Of a stretch of 64,000 nucleotides of DNA, positions 14,882 through 22,096 are shown in pieces. The stretch lies in NCBI RefSeq assembly GCF_007679045.1, contig NZ_VEFS01000001.1, positions 970,706 through 1,034,705 on the forward strand. Direction: 5' to 3'. A model generated the notes under the pieces. That model was not told where the DNA came from. It did no database searches and saw nothing but the letters and a program-made list of their open reading frames with translations. Position 1 is the first letter of the stretch. The number at the start of each line of letters is the position of its first letter. Made by a program: the position numbers and the translations under genes. The stretch comes from Microbacterium sp. BH-3-3-3 (GTDB taxonomy: Bacteria; Actinomycetota; Actinomycetes; Actinomycetales; Microbacteriaceae).

Positions 14882-16582
14882 GTGACCGACACCCTCGAAG
14901 CTCCGCCCGCCCGGGGTCGTCGCGGATCCGCTTTACCGGTGGCGGTCGTGATCGCGTTGCTCGCGGTCGCGATCGCCACCGTTCTCGGGGCCACGGGCAC
15001 CCGTCTGTTCGTCGTCGAGACCCCGAGCATGGCCGAGGCGGCGCCCGTCGGCACGCTCGTCGTGACGGAGCCCCGCAGCCACTACGACGTGGGCGATGTC
15101 GTGACGTACACGCACGACGACCGCACGATCACGCACCGCATCGTCGAGACCGACGGCGACGTCTTCCGCACGCGTGGCGATCTCAACGGCTCCGCCGACC
15201 CGTGGGACGTGCGTCCCGATCAGATCATCGGCGCGGCCACGCTCATCGCACCCGGACTCGGGTTCGTGCTGAAGGCCGCCCCTTGGCTCCTGCTCGGCGC
15301 GGCCCTCGTCGAGACGCTCGCGCGGGCGCGCTCCGGCCGTCGCGCCTGGGCGTGGAGCGTTCGGTTGACCGGATGGGCCGTCGTGATCACCGCGCTGACC
15401 TTCTGGCTCCGCCCCTGGTTCAACATGGTGCTGCTCGATTTCCGCGCCGCCGACAGCGGCGACGGAGCCCTCATGCACGTCGTGAACACCGGCATCCTGC
15501 CCCTGCTCGTCGACACGACCCGTCTGATCAGTGGCGAGCAGGCGACGGTGCTGTCCACTCATCGCATCGCTTCGGGTGCGTACTCGCTCACTCCCGTGCC
15601 CGACCCCGACTTGCCGGCGCGCATCCTGCTCGTGCTCCTGTGCCTTCTGCCCTTCTTCGCGTCCCTCCTGATCTGCGAGAGCGACGTCGTGCCGGCCGGG
15701 GGCGTGCGCGTCCGCGCCGATCGTCGCGCGCGCACGGTGCTCGTCCCCGTGGCCATCGCGACCCTCGTCGCCGTGATCGCGCTCACCTGCGTCGGCGGAA
15801 GCCAGGCCGCCCTCTCCGCATCGATCCGCAACACCTCCGACACGGCGGGGGCGATCAATCAGGACTGCCGCTTCGCCGTGACCCGCCTCGCCGCCGAGAA
15901 CCCCTCCGACCTCTACGCCGCGTACGCGATGTCGGCGACCTCGACGGCATCCGAGACCGACATCTCGGGCCACGGTCGCACCGGCACCTGGCGCAAGCCC
16001 CCCACCACCTCGGGCTCGGTAGGATGCCGACGCGACAGCCCCGCCAGATCCGTGACCTTCGACGGCTCGCAGTGCCTGTACGTGCCCGGCCAGCTCGACC
16101 CGCAGACCTACAGCCTCGAGGCGTGGTTCTCGACCACCTCGGCCCCGAGCGGCAAGATCGTGGGGTTCGGCACCGACCCGGCACCCGAGAACGAGAACCA
16201 CTGGGACCGCCACATCTACCTCGACGCGACCGGGCGCATCGTCTACGGCAACTTCCCCGACGCCTTCGCCCTGATCGCCACGCCCGCGGGCAGAAGCTAC
16301 GCCGACGGAGCGTGGCACGCGGTGGTCGCGACGCTCTCGAGCTCCGGCATGCAGCTGTACGTCGACGGTGCACTCGTCGGCACCGACGGCGCCACCCGAG
16401 GCCAGTGGTACGACGGCTACTGGAAGTTCGGGTGCGGCAAGACCGACTTCTGGACGTCGCAGACCGGTCCCGCCGCGAGCGACCCCGCCTTCTTCACGGG
16501 CTCGATCCAGTACGGCGCGATCTACGACCGGGTCCTGACGGCCGCGGAGGTCGAGGACCACTGGCTCGCCGGCACCGGGTGA
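14882..16582 (+). CDS. SipW-type signal peptidase I fused to a LamG-like domain
   Basis: A 566-residue membrane protein. Residues 18-38 form the first membrane helix; the S26B (ER-type, SipW-like) peptidase follows, with Ser49 (TPSM), His85 (THR), Asp100 (TRGD) and Asp106, matching the Ser-His-Asp-Asp set of Sec11/SipW rather than the Ser-Lys set of bacterial LepB. Helices at about 126-147, 158-176 and 246-264 follow. A fifth helix (286-304) leads to SQAALSASIRNTSDTAGA, a second SipW-type signal junction within the chain, and then a LamG/concanavalin-like domain (about 345-566; SLEAWFST, DGAWHAVVATLS, LYVDGALVG). Topology places both peptidase and LamG outside. The GTG start has no clear ribosome binding site, suggesting coupling to the upstream gene. 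Confidence 0.82.
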   Translation: MTDTLEAPPARGRRGSALPVAVVIALLAVAIATVLGATGTRLFVVETPSMAEAAPVGTLVVTEPRSHYDVGDVVTYTHDDRTITHRIVETDGDVFRTRGDLNGSADPWDVRPDQIIGAATLIAPGLGFVLKAAPWLLLGAALVETLARARSGRRAWAWSVRLTGWAVVITALTFWLRPWFNMVLLDFRAADSGDGALMHVVNTGILPLLVDTTRLISGEQATVLSTHRIASGAYSLTPVPDPDLPARILLVLLCLLPFFASLLICESDVVPAGGVRVRADRRARTVLVPVAIATLVAVIALTCVGGSQAALSASIRNTSDTAGAINQDCRFAVTRLAAENPSDLYAAYAMSATSTASETDISGHGRTGTWRKPPTTSGSVGCRRDSPARSVTFDGSQCLYVPGQLDPQTYSLEAWFSTTSAPSGKIVGFGTDPAPENENHWDRHIYLDATGRIVYGNFPDAFALIATPAGRSYADGAWHAVVATLSSSGMQLYVDGALVGTDGATRGQWYDGYWKFGCGKTDFWTSQTGPAASDPAFFTGSIQYGAIYDRVLTAAEVEDHWLAGTG

Positions 16583-16645
16583 CGTGGATGCCGACCGGAG
16601 ACGACCGGCCGGGGTGTCGCCCGGACGGACCCGCGGGGCAAGATG

Positions 16646-16676
16646 GTCGCCGCGACGCCCGGAACGCCGCGGCGAC
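16646..16676. terminator. Stem-loop between convergent genes
   Basis: Arms GTCGCCGCG and CGCGGCGAC around a 13-base loop, without a T run. It lies between the peptidase fusion and the convergent permease, so it could end either transcript. Confidence 0.5.
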
Positions 16677-16681
16677 GCGCG

Positions 16682-18037
16682 TCAGGCGACGACCCGCTCG
16701 CGGGCCGGGGCCTCGTCGTCGAACTCCACCTCGGGCGTGCGACGGCGGAAGCCGCGGGTGAGCACCGCCAGCCAGATCACACCCACACCGATCCACACGA
16801 GCCCCACGGTCAGGGCGAGGGGCGACAGGCTGAACCACAGCCATGCGGTCAGGGCGAAGGCCAGGCCCGGCAGCACCCCGTACCGGAAAATCGCCGCGCC
16901 CCCGCGCCGACGCTCGTCGATGAGGAAGTGCTTCACGACCGAGAGGTTGACCAGCGAGAACGCGGCGAGCGCGCCGAAGCTGATGAGGGATGCCACGGTG
17001 TTCAGGTCGGCGAAGAGCGCGGCGAGAGAGACGACACCGACGAAGAGGGCCGCACCGATCGGCGTGCGGTACCTCGTGCTGAGCCGGGCGAAGAAGCGCG
17101 GGAGCACACCGTCGCGGCCCATCGCGAAGAGGATGCGCGAGACGCTCGCCTGGGAGGCGAGGGCCGCCGCGATGCAGCCGGCGATGTAGGCGACGAGGAA
17201 GAACACCTCGAGCCAACGGCCCGCCGACATCTCCATGATCTGGTTGGCCGCGGCATCCGGATGCTCGATGTCGGCCACGTTCGGGATCACCAGCGTCGAC
17301 ACGTAGGCGATGACGGTGAAGATGAGTCCGCCGATGACCGTCGTGAGGACGATCGCCCGGGGAACCGTGCGCTCGGGGTCGCGCGCCTCTTCGGACATCG
17401 TCGAGATCGCATCGAATCCGAGGAACGACAGCGCCAGCATCGCCGCGCCGGCCAGGAGCCCCGGGAAGGTGAGGCCCGCGTCGTACAGCGGCTGCAGCAG
17501 CGAGACGCCCGGGTTCTGCAGCACGTGCAGCACCGCGCACACCACGAACACCGCGGCGAAGACGAGCTGCAGGCCCACGAGCACGAGGTTCGCGTTGCGC
17601 ACGACCGTGACGCCGACGATGTTCAGGCCCGTGATCAGCAGGACCCCGGCCAGGGCGAACACCCACGGGGGGATCCCCGGCAGCTGCGCGTTGAGGTAGA
17701 TGCCGATCAGCACGTAGTTGATCAGCGGCAGCAGCAGGTAGTCGATCATGAGCGACCAGCCGGTGAGGAAGCCGACCGTGCCGCCGAAGGCGCGGCGGGC
17801 GTAGGTGTAGGCGCTTCCGGCGCGCGGGAACGCCTTCACGAGAGCGGCATAGCTGAACGCCGTGAAGAGCATCGCCACGAGGGTGACGAGGTAGGCGGTC
17901 GGCACGTGGCCGCCCGTGGTGACGGCGACGAGGCCGTAGGTCGTGAACACGGTGAGGGGCACCATGTACGCCAAGCCGAAGATGACGAGGGAGGGAACTC
18001 CCATGACTCGCCGCAGCGAGGTGTCGGTGGAGGTCAC
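16682..18037 (-). CDS. APC-family amino acid/amine permease
   Basis: A 451-residue transporter with about twelve predicted helices. The first helix region VPSLVIFGLAYMVPLTVF and the following FSYAALVKAFPRAGSAYTYARR are typical of APC amino-acid/polyamine transporters, as is SFLGFDAISTMSEEARDPERTVPRA between helices. GTG 18037 is used with AGGAAA just upstream, 17 bases after the amidohydrolase gene ends, so the two form an operon. Together with the operator site upstream, it belongs to the TetR-controlled set. Substrate is an amine or amino acid, not specified by sequence. Confidence 0.9.
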   Translation of the reverse strand: MTSTDTSLRRVMGVPSLVIFGLAYMVPLTVFTTYGLVAVTTGGHVPTAYLVTLVAMLFTAFSYAALVKAFPRAGSAYTYARRAFGGTVGFLTGWSLMIDYLLLPLINYVLIGIYLNAQLPGIPPWVFALAGVLLITGLNIVGVTVVRNANLVLVGLQLVFAAVFVVCAVLHVLQNPGVSLLQPLYDAGLTFPGLLAGAAMLALSFLGFDAISTMSEEARDPERTVPRAIVLTTVIGGLIFTVIAYVSTLVIPNVADIEHPDAAANQIMEMSAGRWLEVFFLVAYIAGCIAAALASQASVSRILFAMGRDGVLPRFFARLSTRYRTPIGAALFVGVVSLAALFADLNTVASLISFGALAAFSLVNLSVVKHFLIDERRRGGAAIFRYGVLPGLAFALTAWLWFSLSPLALTVGLVWIGVGVIWLAVLTRGFRRRTPEVEFDDEAPARERVVA

Positions 18038-18054
18038 GCGCTTTCCTGTTCGGG

Positions 18055-19659
18055 TCAGACGGCGGCGGGTTCGGGGACCGGCGCCGTATAGGTGCGGATA
18101 CCGCGTCGCCAGGTGCCCCGGATTCGGGCATCGGCGATGCGGTCGGCGGGGCCGCGGCGCACGTCGCGGTCGAGCCAGACGAGGTCGGCGCGCATGCCGG
18201 GACGCAGGGTCCCGCGGGTGGCATGGTCGCCGGCCTGGTGGGCCACGCCGCTCGTGGCGGCGTCGATGGCTTCGGAGAGGGTGAGTCGTTCGTCGGGCTG
18301 CCAGCCTCCGGCCGGTCGGCCGGCGGCGTCCTGCCGCGTGACGGCGGTGCGGAGCCCCACCAGGACGTCGGGCGAGGTGACGGGCCAGTCGCTGCCGAAG
18401 CTGAGGCGTGCTCCGGCATCGCGTGCCGCACGCATGCGGTACTGCCGCTCGCGGTGGGGGCCGAGGCGCGGGAGGGTGAGCTCGGTCATGACGTCGTCGG
18501 CCATCGCCCACTGCGGCTGGAAGCAGAACGTCACGTCGAGGTCGGCGAGACGGGGCAGGTCGGCGGGGTCGACCACCTGCGCGTGCGCGATGGTCATCCG
18601 TCGGCCGCGCCGCAGGCTCTCGCGGATGCCCTCCGCCGCATCGAGGGCGGCGCGCACCGCGGCGTCGCCGATGGCGTGGAGATGCACGTCGAAGCCCGCG
18701 GCGTCGCACGCGGCGACGGCGTCGACGAGCTGATCGGGCCGCCAGTTGGGCAGGCCGCGCGTGCGGGCGTCGTGGTAGCACTCGAGCAGGTGGGCCGTGT
18801 GGTTCTCGAGGATGCCGTCGACGAAGAACTTCACGGTGCGGCAGGTCAGCCCGGGCGCGGCCGACACCTGCGCGGCCGTCTTTCGCAGCTCGTCGAGCTG
18901 AGCGGGCCAGCGGGTGGGGTCGGCGCGCAGCGCGAGGTCGACGTCGACCGCCAGGCGTCCGGCGCGCGCGGCGGCGATCCACGCCGGCACGTCGGGCGTC
19001 TCGGTCCACGCCTCCTGCACCCACGCGATGCCATGTGCGGCGAGGGCGGCGGTGGCGGCGGCGAGCGCCTCTACGTCGGCGGCGAGAGAGGGGCGCGGAG
19101 CGTGGTCGAGCACGAGGTCGATCGCCGGACGCTCGATGAGGGTCCCCGAGGGCGAGCCGTCGGCTCGACGCACGATGCGGCCGAGCGCGGGGTCGGGGGT
19201 GTCGGCGTCGACCCCGGCGGCACGCAGCGCCGCGGAGTTGACCCACACGGTGTGGTAATCCCAGGCGTGCAGCACGACGGGGCGGTCGGGCACGGCGTCG
19301 TCGAGCCAGCGCGCGTCGAACAGGCCGCCCTCGACGATCGTCGCGTCGTAGCTGCCGCCGACGAGCCATGCGGCATCGGATGCCGCGGCCCACTCCCGCA
19401 CGCGCTCGACGATCTCGGCCACACGGGCGGCGTCGCGCAGGGCGGGTCCAGTGCGCTCGCGACCGGCCAGCAGCGGGTGCGCATGGCCGTCGCCGAAGGC
19501 GGGCAGCAGCAGCCCCCCGTCGAGGTCGACGTGCTCGGCGTCGGACGACACGGGATGCGCGTCGTCGACCACGACACCGTCGACGACGACGAGACGGTCG
19601 ATGTCGGGCTGCTGCCCGTCGACCCGAATCGTCCCGCCGGTGAAGACGACGATCGCCAT
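18055..19659 (-). CDS. Amidohydrolase (YtcJ/Amidohydro_3-like)
   Basis: A 534-residue metal-dependent hydrolase. The metal site begins with DGHAH (His59, His61); later pieces are KFFVDGILENHTAHL with the likely bridging lysine, HLHAIGDAAVRAALDA, MTIAHAQ and FGSDWPV with the final aspartate. Members of this branch hydrolyse amide or cyclic-imide-like bonds; few have known substrates. The start at 19659 follows GAGGAGG by six bases, excluding a 12-residue longer reading. It is the first gene of the leftward operon, with the permease second, and its promoter overlaps the TetR-type palindrome at 19690-19708. Confidence 0.87.
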   Translation of the reverse strand: MAIVVFTGGTIRVDGQQPDIDRLVVVDGVVVDDAHPVSSDAEHVDLDGGLLLPAFGDGHAHPLLAGRERTGPALRDAARVAEIVERVREWAAASDAAWLVGGSYDATIVEGGLFDARWLDDAVPDRPVVLHAWDYHTVWVNSAALRAAGVDADTPDPALGRIVRRADGSPSGTLIERPAIDLVLDHAPRPSLAADVEALAAATAALAAHGIAWVQEAWTETPDVPAWIAAARAGRLAVDVDLALRADPTRWPAQLDELRKTAAQVSAAPGLTCRTVKFFVDGILENHTAHLLECYHDARTRGLPNWRPDQLVDAVAACDAAGFDVHLHAIGDAAVRAALDAAEGIRESLRRGRRMTIAHAQVVDPADLPRLADLDVTFCFQPQWAMADDVMTELTLPRLGPHRERQYRMRAARDAGARLSFGSDWPVTSPDVLVGLRTAVTRQDAAGRPAGGWQPDERLTLSEAIDAATSGVAHQAGDHATRGTLRPGMRADLVWLDRDVRRGPADRIADARIRGTWRRGIRTYTAPVPEPAAV

Positions 19660-19689
19660 GGAAAACCTCCTCGTGACCCACGCTGTGAG

Positions 19690-19708
19690 AAACATACAGC
19701 GTAGGTTT
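19690..19708. promoter_or_regulatory. 19-bp palindromic operator, site 1 (candidate TetR site)
   Basis: AAACATACAGCGTAGGTTT is symmetric as AAAC-n-TAC-nnn-GTA-n-GTTT. A near-identical sequence lies in front of the amidase at 22073-22091. Site 1 is 31 bases upstream of the amidohydrolase start, over its probable -10 (TATGTT on the minus strand), and between that gene and the divergent TetR gene. An overlapping inverted repeat ACGCTGT-n9-ACAGCGT (19680-19702) adds symmetry. Binding by the adjacent TetR protein is inference. Confidence 0.7.
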
Positions 19709-19831
19709 CTTGAACGCTACGACGAGTCCTCCCCCGCTCCCGGCCGTTTCGCCGACTCGTCACGAACGCCTTACACGTTCGAAACACATCGCATCGCGTA
19801 GCGTGGTCGAACCCCACCGAAAGGCCCCGCC

Positions 19832-20461
19832 GTGCCCCGGCCGACCCAGCCCAAGCTCTCGCGCGACGCGATCGCCCGTGCCGCGCTCGCCCTCATCGAC
19901 CGCGACGGCAGCCAGGGGGCGAGCATCCGCCGGGTCGCCGACCGCCTCAAGGTGCACCCGACCTCGCTCTACAACCACGTGCCGAATCTCGCCGCGTTGG
20001 TCGAAGACGTCCGCGCCCTCGTGTCGGCGCGCATCGATTCGTCATACCTCCGCGAACGCGAATGGGAGGAGGGCCTACTGCTGTGGGCGCGCTCCTACCG
20101 CGACGCCTTCCGCCGGCATCCGAAGACCATCCCCCTGCTGATGTCGCAGAGCTCGTCGGCTCCCCTGCTGATGTCGCAGTACGAGGACTTCGCGATCGCC
20201 GCGGAACGCGTCGGCTGGTCGAGCGACGACATCCTCCCGCTGCTGACTGCTTTCGAGTCGTTCATCATCGGCAGCGTGCTCGACATGACCGGCCCCTCGG
20301 TCATGTTCGACCCGTCGGGGCAGGAGCAGGACGTCCCCCGCTTCGCGGCTGCCTACGACACGCTCTCGAGCCACGACCCGGCCGACCCGGTGGCCACGCG
20401 CGCGTTCGAGCTCGGCCTGTCGCTGCTCATCGCGGGAGCGCGTCCCCGCCCTCCCGCGTGA
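19832..20461 (+). CDS. TetR-family transcriptional regulator
   Basis: A 209-residue regulator with the DNA-binding domain at residues 10-55: DAIARAALALIDRDG, then the helix-turn-helix ASIRRVADRLKVHPTSLYNHV. The C-terminal ligand domain is helical and not assignable to a known effector. GTG 19832 is used; upstream is AAAGG. The divergent amidohydrolase-permease operon and the operator at 19690 indicate its main target; a second operator 2.2 kb away extends the regulon to the amidase operon. The 20461 end is 7 bases from the convergent DUF1206 gene. Confidence 0.9.
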   Translation: MPRPTQPKLSRDAIARAALALIDRDGSQGASIRRVADRLKVHPTSLYNHVPNLAALVEDVRALVSARIDSSYLREREWEEGLLLWARSYRDAFRRHPKTIPLLMSQSSSAPLLMSQYEDFAIAAERVGWSSDDILPLLTAFESFIIGSVLDMTGPSVMFDPSGQEQDVPRFAAAYDTLSSHDPADPVATRAFELGLSLLIAGARPRPPA

Positions 20462-20468
20462 GCCCGGC

Positions 20469-21284
20469 TCACATGCGCGCGTAACGCGCGCGGGCGAAGC
20501 AGAACAGCCCGTACACGACGAGTCCGGCGCCTACGAGCCAGAGCACGATCTGACCGAACGGCAGCCCGGCCAGCGAGCGCAACGCCGCGTCGAGACCGCC
20601 GGCGGCGTTCGGGTCGTGCGCGAAGGCCGCGACAAGGAACAGGATTCCGGCGACACCGATCGCAATGCCCTTGGCGATGTAGCCCACCATGCCGAACGTC
20701 CGGATGCCGCGACCCGCGGTTCCGCCGGGGCTCGAGATGTTCTTCATGAAGGCCTTGGTGATTCCGCGGATGATGAAGGCGACGCCGATGGCGGCCACGG
20801 CGAGGCCGATGACCACCAGGACCACGACGCCGGCGGGTGTCGCCATCAGCTGCGCGCTCATCGTGCGCGACTGCTCCCCCGAGTCGGAGCTGCCTCCCGA
20901 GACCACCGTGAAGGCGGTGAGGGCGATCGCCGCATAGGCGACGGCGGTGCCGACGTCCTTCGCGCGATGGGCCCATCGCTTCTTGGTGTCGGGGTCGCGC
21001 TCGGCGACGGCTTCGGCGATCTGCCAGACCGCGAGGGCGGCGAGACCGATCACGATGACCCACAGCAGCAGCATTCCGGCCGGTGCCTTCGCGACCTGGC
21101 CCAGCGCCCCGCTCTGGTCGGCGGTGTCGCCGCCGCTGCCGGTGGCGATCGAGATCGCGATGACCCCGATCAACAGGTGCAGCAGCCCCAGCACCACGTA
21201 GCCGATGCGCGCCGCCACTCGGAAAGCGGTGGAGTCCTGCGCTTTGTCGGCGGCGGCGGAAGCGGAGGCGGAGGCGGAAGTCAT
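20469..21284 (-). CDS. DUF1206 domain-containing membrane protein
   Basis: A 271-residue membrane protein with six predicted helices in three pairs, each pair opening with a related pattern such as RIGYVVLGLLHLLIGVIA, AVAYAAIALTAFTVV and MVGYIAKGIAIGVAGILFLVAA. This internal triplication is the hallmark of DUF1206. Function unknown. It lies between the TetR gene and the PAP2 gene, inside the span bounded by the two operators, but its own promoter (TATCGT six bases before ATG) shows no operator. Confidence 0.9.
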   Translation of the reverse strand: MTSASASASAAADKAQDSTAFRVAARIGYVVLGLLHLLIGVIAISIATGSGGDTADQSGALGQVAKAPAGMLLLWVIVIGLAALAVWQIAEAVAERDPDTKKRWAHRAKDVGTAVAYAAIALTAFTVVSGGSSDSGEQSRTMSAQLMATPAGVVVLVVIGLAVAAIGVAFIIRGITKAFMKNISSPGGTAGRGIRTFGMVGYIAKGIAIGVAGILFLVAAFAHDPNAAGGLDAALRSLAGLPFGQIVLWLVGAGLVVYGLFCFARARYARM

Positions 21285-21290
21285 CCGGGC

Positions 21291-21296
21291 ACGATA
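21291..21296 (-). promoter_or_regulatory. Leaderless -10 hexamer TATCGT of the DUF1206 gene
   Basis: TATCGT on the minus strand, six bases from the ATG at 21284; no Shine-Dalgarno sequence. Confidence 0.55.
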
Positions 21297-21300
21297 GCGC

Positions 21301-21981
21301 TCAGGAAGCCGCGGCGACCACCCGTTGCGCGCGACGCACTCTCCATACTTCGACGAGCGCCCACACCAACGTCGACACGGCGACGCCCTCGAGTAGGCCC
21401 GCCGTCACGTCGGAGAGCCAGTGCGCGTGCAGGTAGGTGCGACTCCACATCATCAGCAGGACCCACACCGCCCCGGCGACCCAGATCCACCCGCGGCGCA
21501 GGATGAGCGCGAGGGTGATCGCGATGGTCGTCGCCACGGCGGTGTGCCCCGAGGGGAACGAGGTCGCCTGGGTCTCGGCGAGGGAGTCGGCCGGTCGGGC
21601 GCGGGCGATCACGGACGCGAGCGGCGCACCGATCAGCACGACGAGGGCGATCGCCCCCGCGACGTTGAGGGCGTCCCAGGGGCGCTTGATCAACAGGAAG
21701 ACGATGGTGGTCGAGATGCCGATGACGATCATGCCGATCGTGCCGCCGACGGTGGCCGGGATCCACGCGATGATCACCAGGACGGGGTTGGCCAGGGCGG
21801 CCATCGCGTCGTCCCACCACTGATCGAACGCCAGCGGGGCCCCGCCGTCGAGGTCGACGGCCAGGCGCAGGGCCACGAACAGCACCGTCGCGATCACTCC
21901 CACGATCAGGGCGATGGGGCGACGCGCGTCGGACGTCGGTCGATCGGGCAGGATCGCGGGCTCGTCGGTGGTGGCATCCAT
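21301..21981 (-). CDS. PAP2-family phosphatase
   Basis: A 226-residue membrane protein with five or six helices and the phosphatidic-acid-phosphatase motifs: RARPADS for block 1, FPSGHT for block 2 and SRTYLHAHWLSD for block 3, the latter two holding the catalytic histidines. The lysine that usually starts block 1 (KxxxxxxRP) appears to be alanine here. Likely substrates are lipid or isoprenoid phosphates at the outer membrane face. GACGAT six bases before the ATG may be a weak leaderless -10. Confidence 0.88.
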   Translation of the reverse strand: MDATTDEPAILPDRPTSDARRPIALIVGVIATVLFVALRLAVDLDGGAPLAFDQWWDDAMAALANPVLVIIAWIPATVGGTIGMIVIGISTTIVFLLIKRPWDALNVAGAIALVVLIGAPLASVIARARPADSLAETQATSFPSGHTAVATTIAITLALILRRGWIWVAGAVWVLLMMWSRTYLHAHWLSDVTAGLLEGVAVSTLVWALVEVWRVRRAQRVVAAAS

Positions 21982-22072
21982 CCGCGCATCGTCTCAGGAA
22001 GGGGGTGATTCGGGCTAGCCATTGCCGAGAGCAGGCGAAACACTTCTCGTGCAGATTCTTCTCGAAACCGTA

Positions 22073-22091
22073 AAACAAACAGTGTAGGTTT
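22073..22091. promoter_or_regulatory. 19-bp palindromic operator, site 2, over the amidase promoter
   Basis: AAACAAACAGTGTAGGTTT differs from site 1 (19690-19708) at two of 19 positions and keeps the outer AAAC/GTTT and inner AC/GT symmetry. It overlaps the amidase -10 (TAGGTT, 22085-22090), which is six bases before the ATG. A repressor bound here would block RNA polymerase directly. Confidence 0.7.
22085..22090 (+). promoter_or_regulatory. Leaderless -10 hexamer TAGGTT of the amidase operon
   Basis: TAGGTT sits six bases before the ATG at 22097, inside the palindromic operator; there is no ribosome binding site. Confidence 0.5.
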
Positions 22092-22096
22092 TCGCC

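Noticed and set aside
14212-16582. Ordinary LepB-type signal peptidase
   Set aside because: The second catalytic residue is a histidine with two following aspartates (ER/SipW type), not the lysine of LepB.
16682-19681. A 999-codon open frame on the minus strand spanning the permease and amidohydrolase genes
   Set aside because: Only the first-described 451 codons match a transporter; the rest is arginine-rich out-of-frame reading of the amidohydrolase. GTG 18037 with AGGAAA is the true start.
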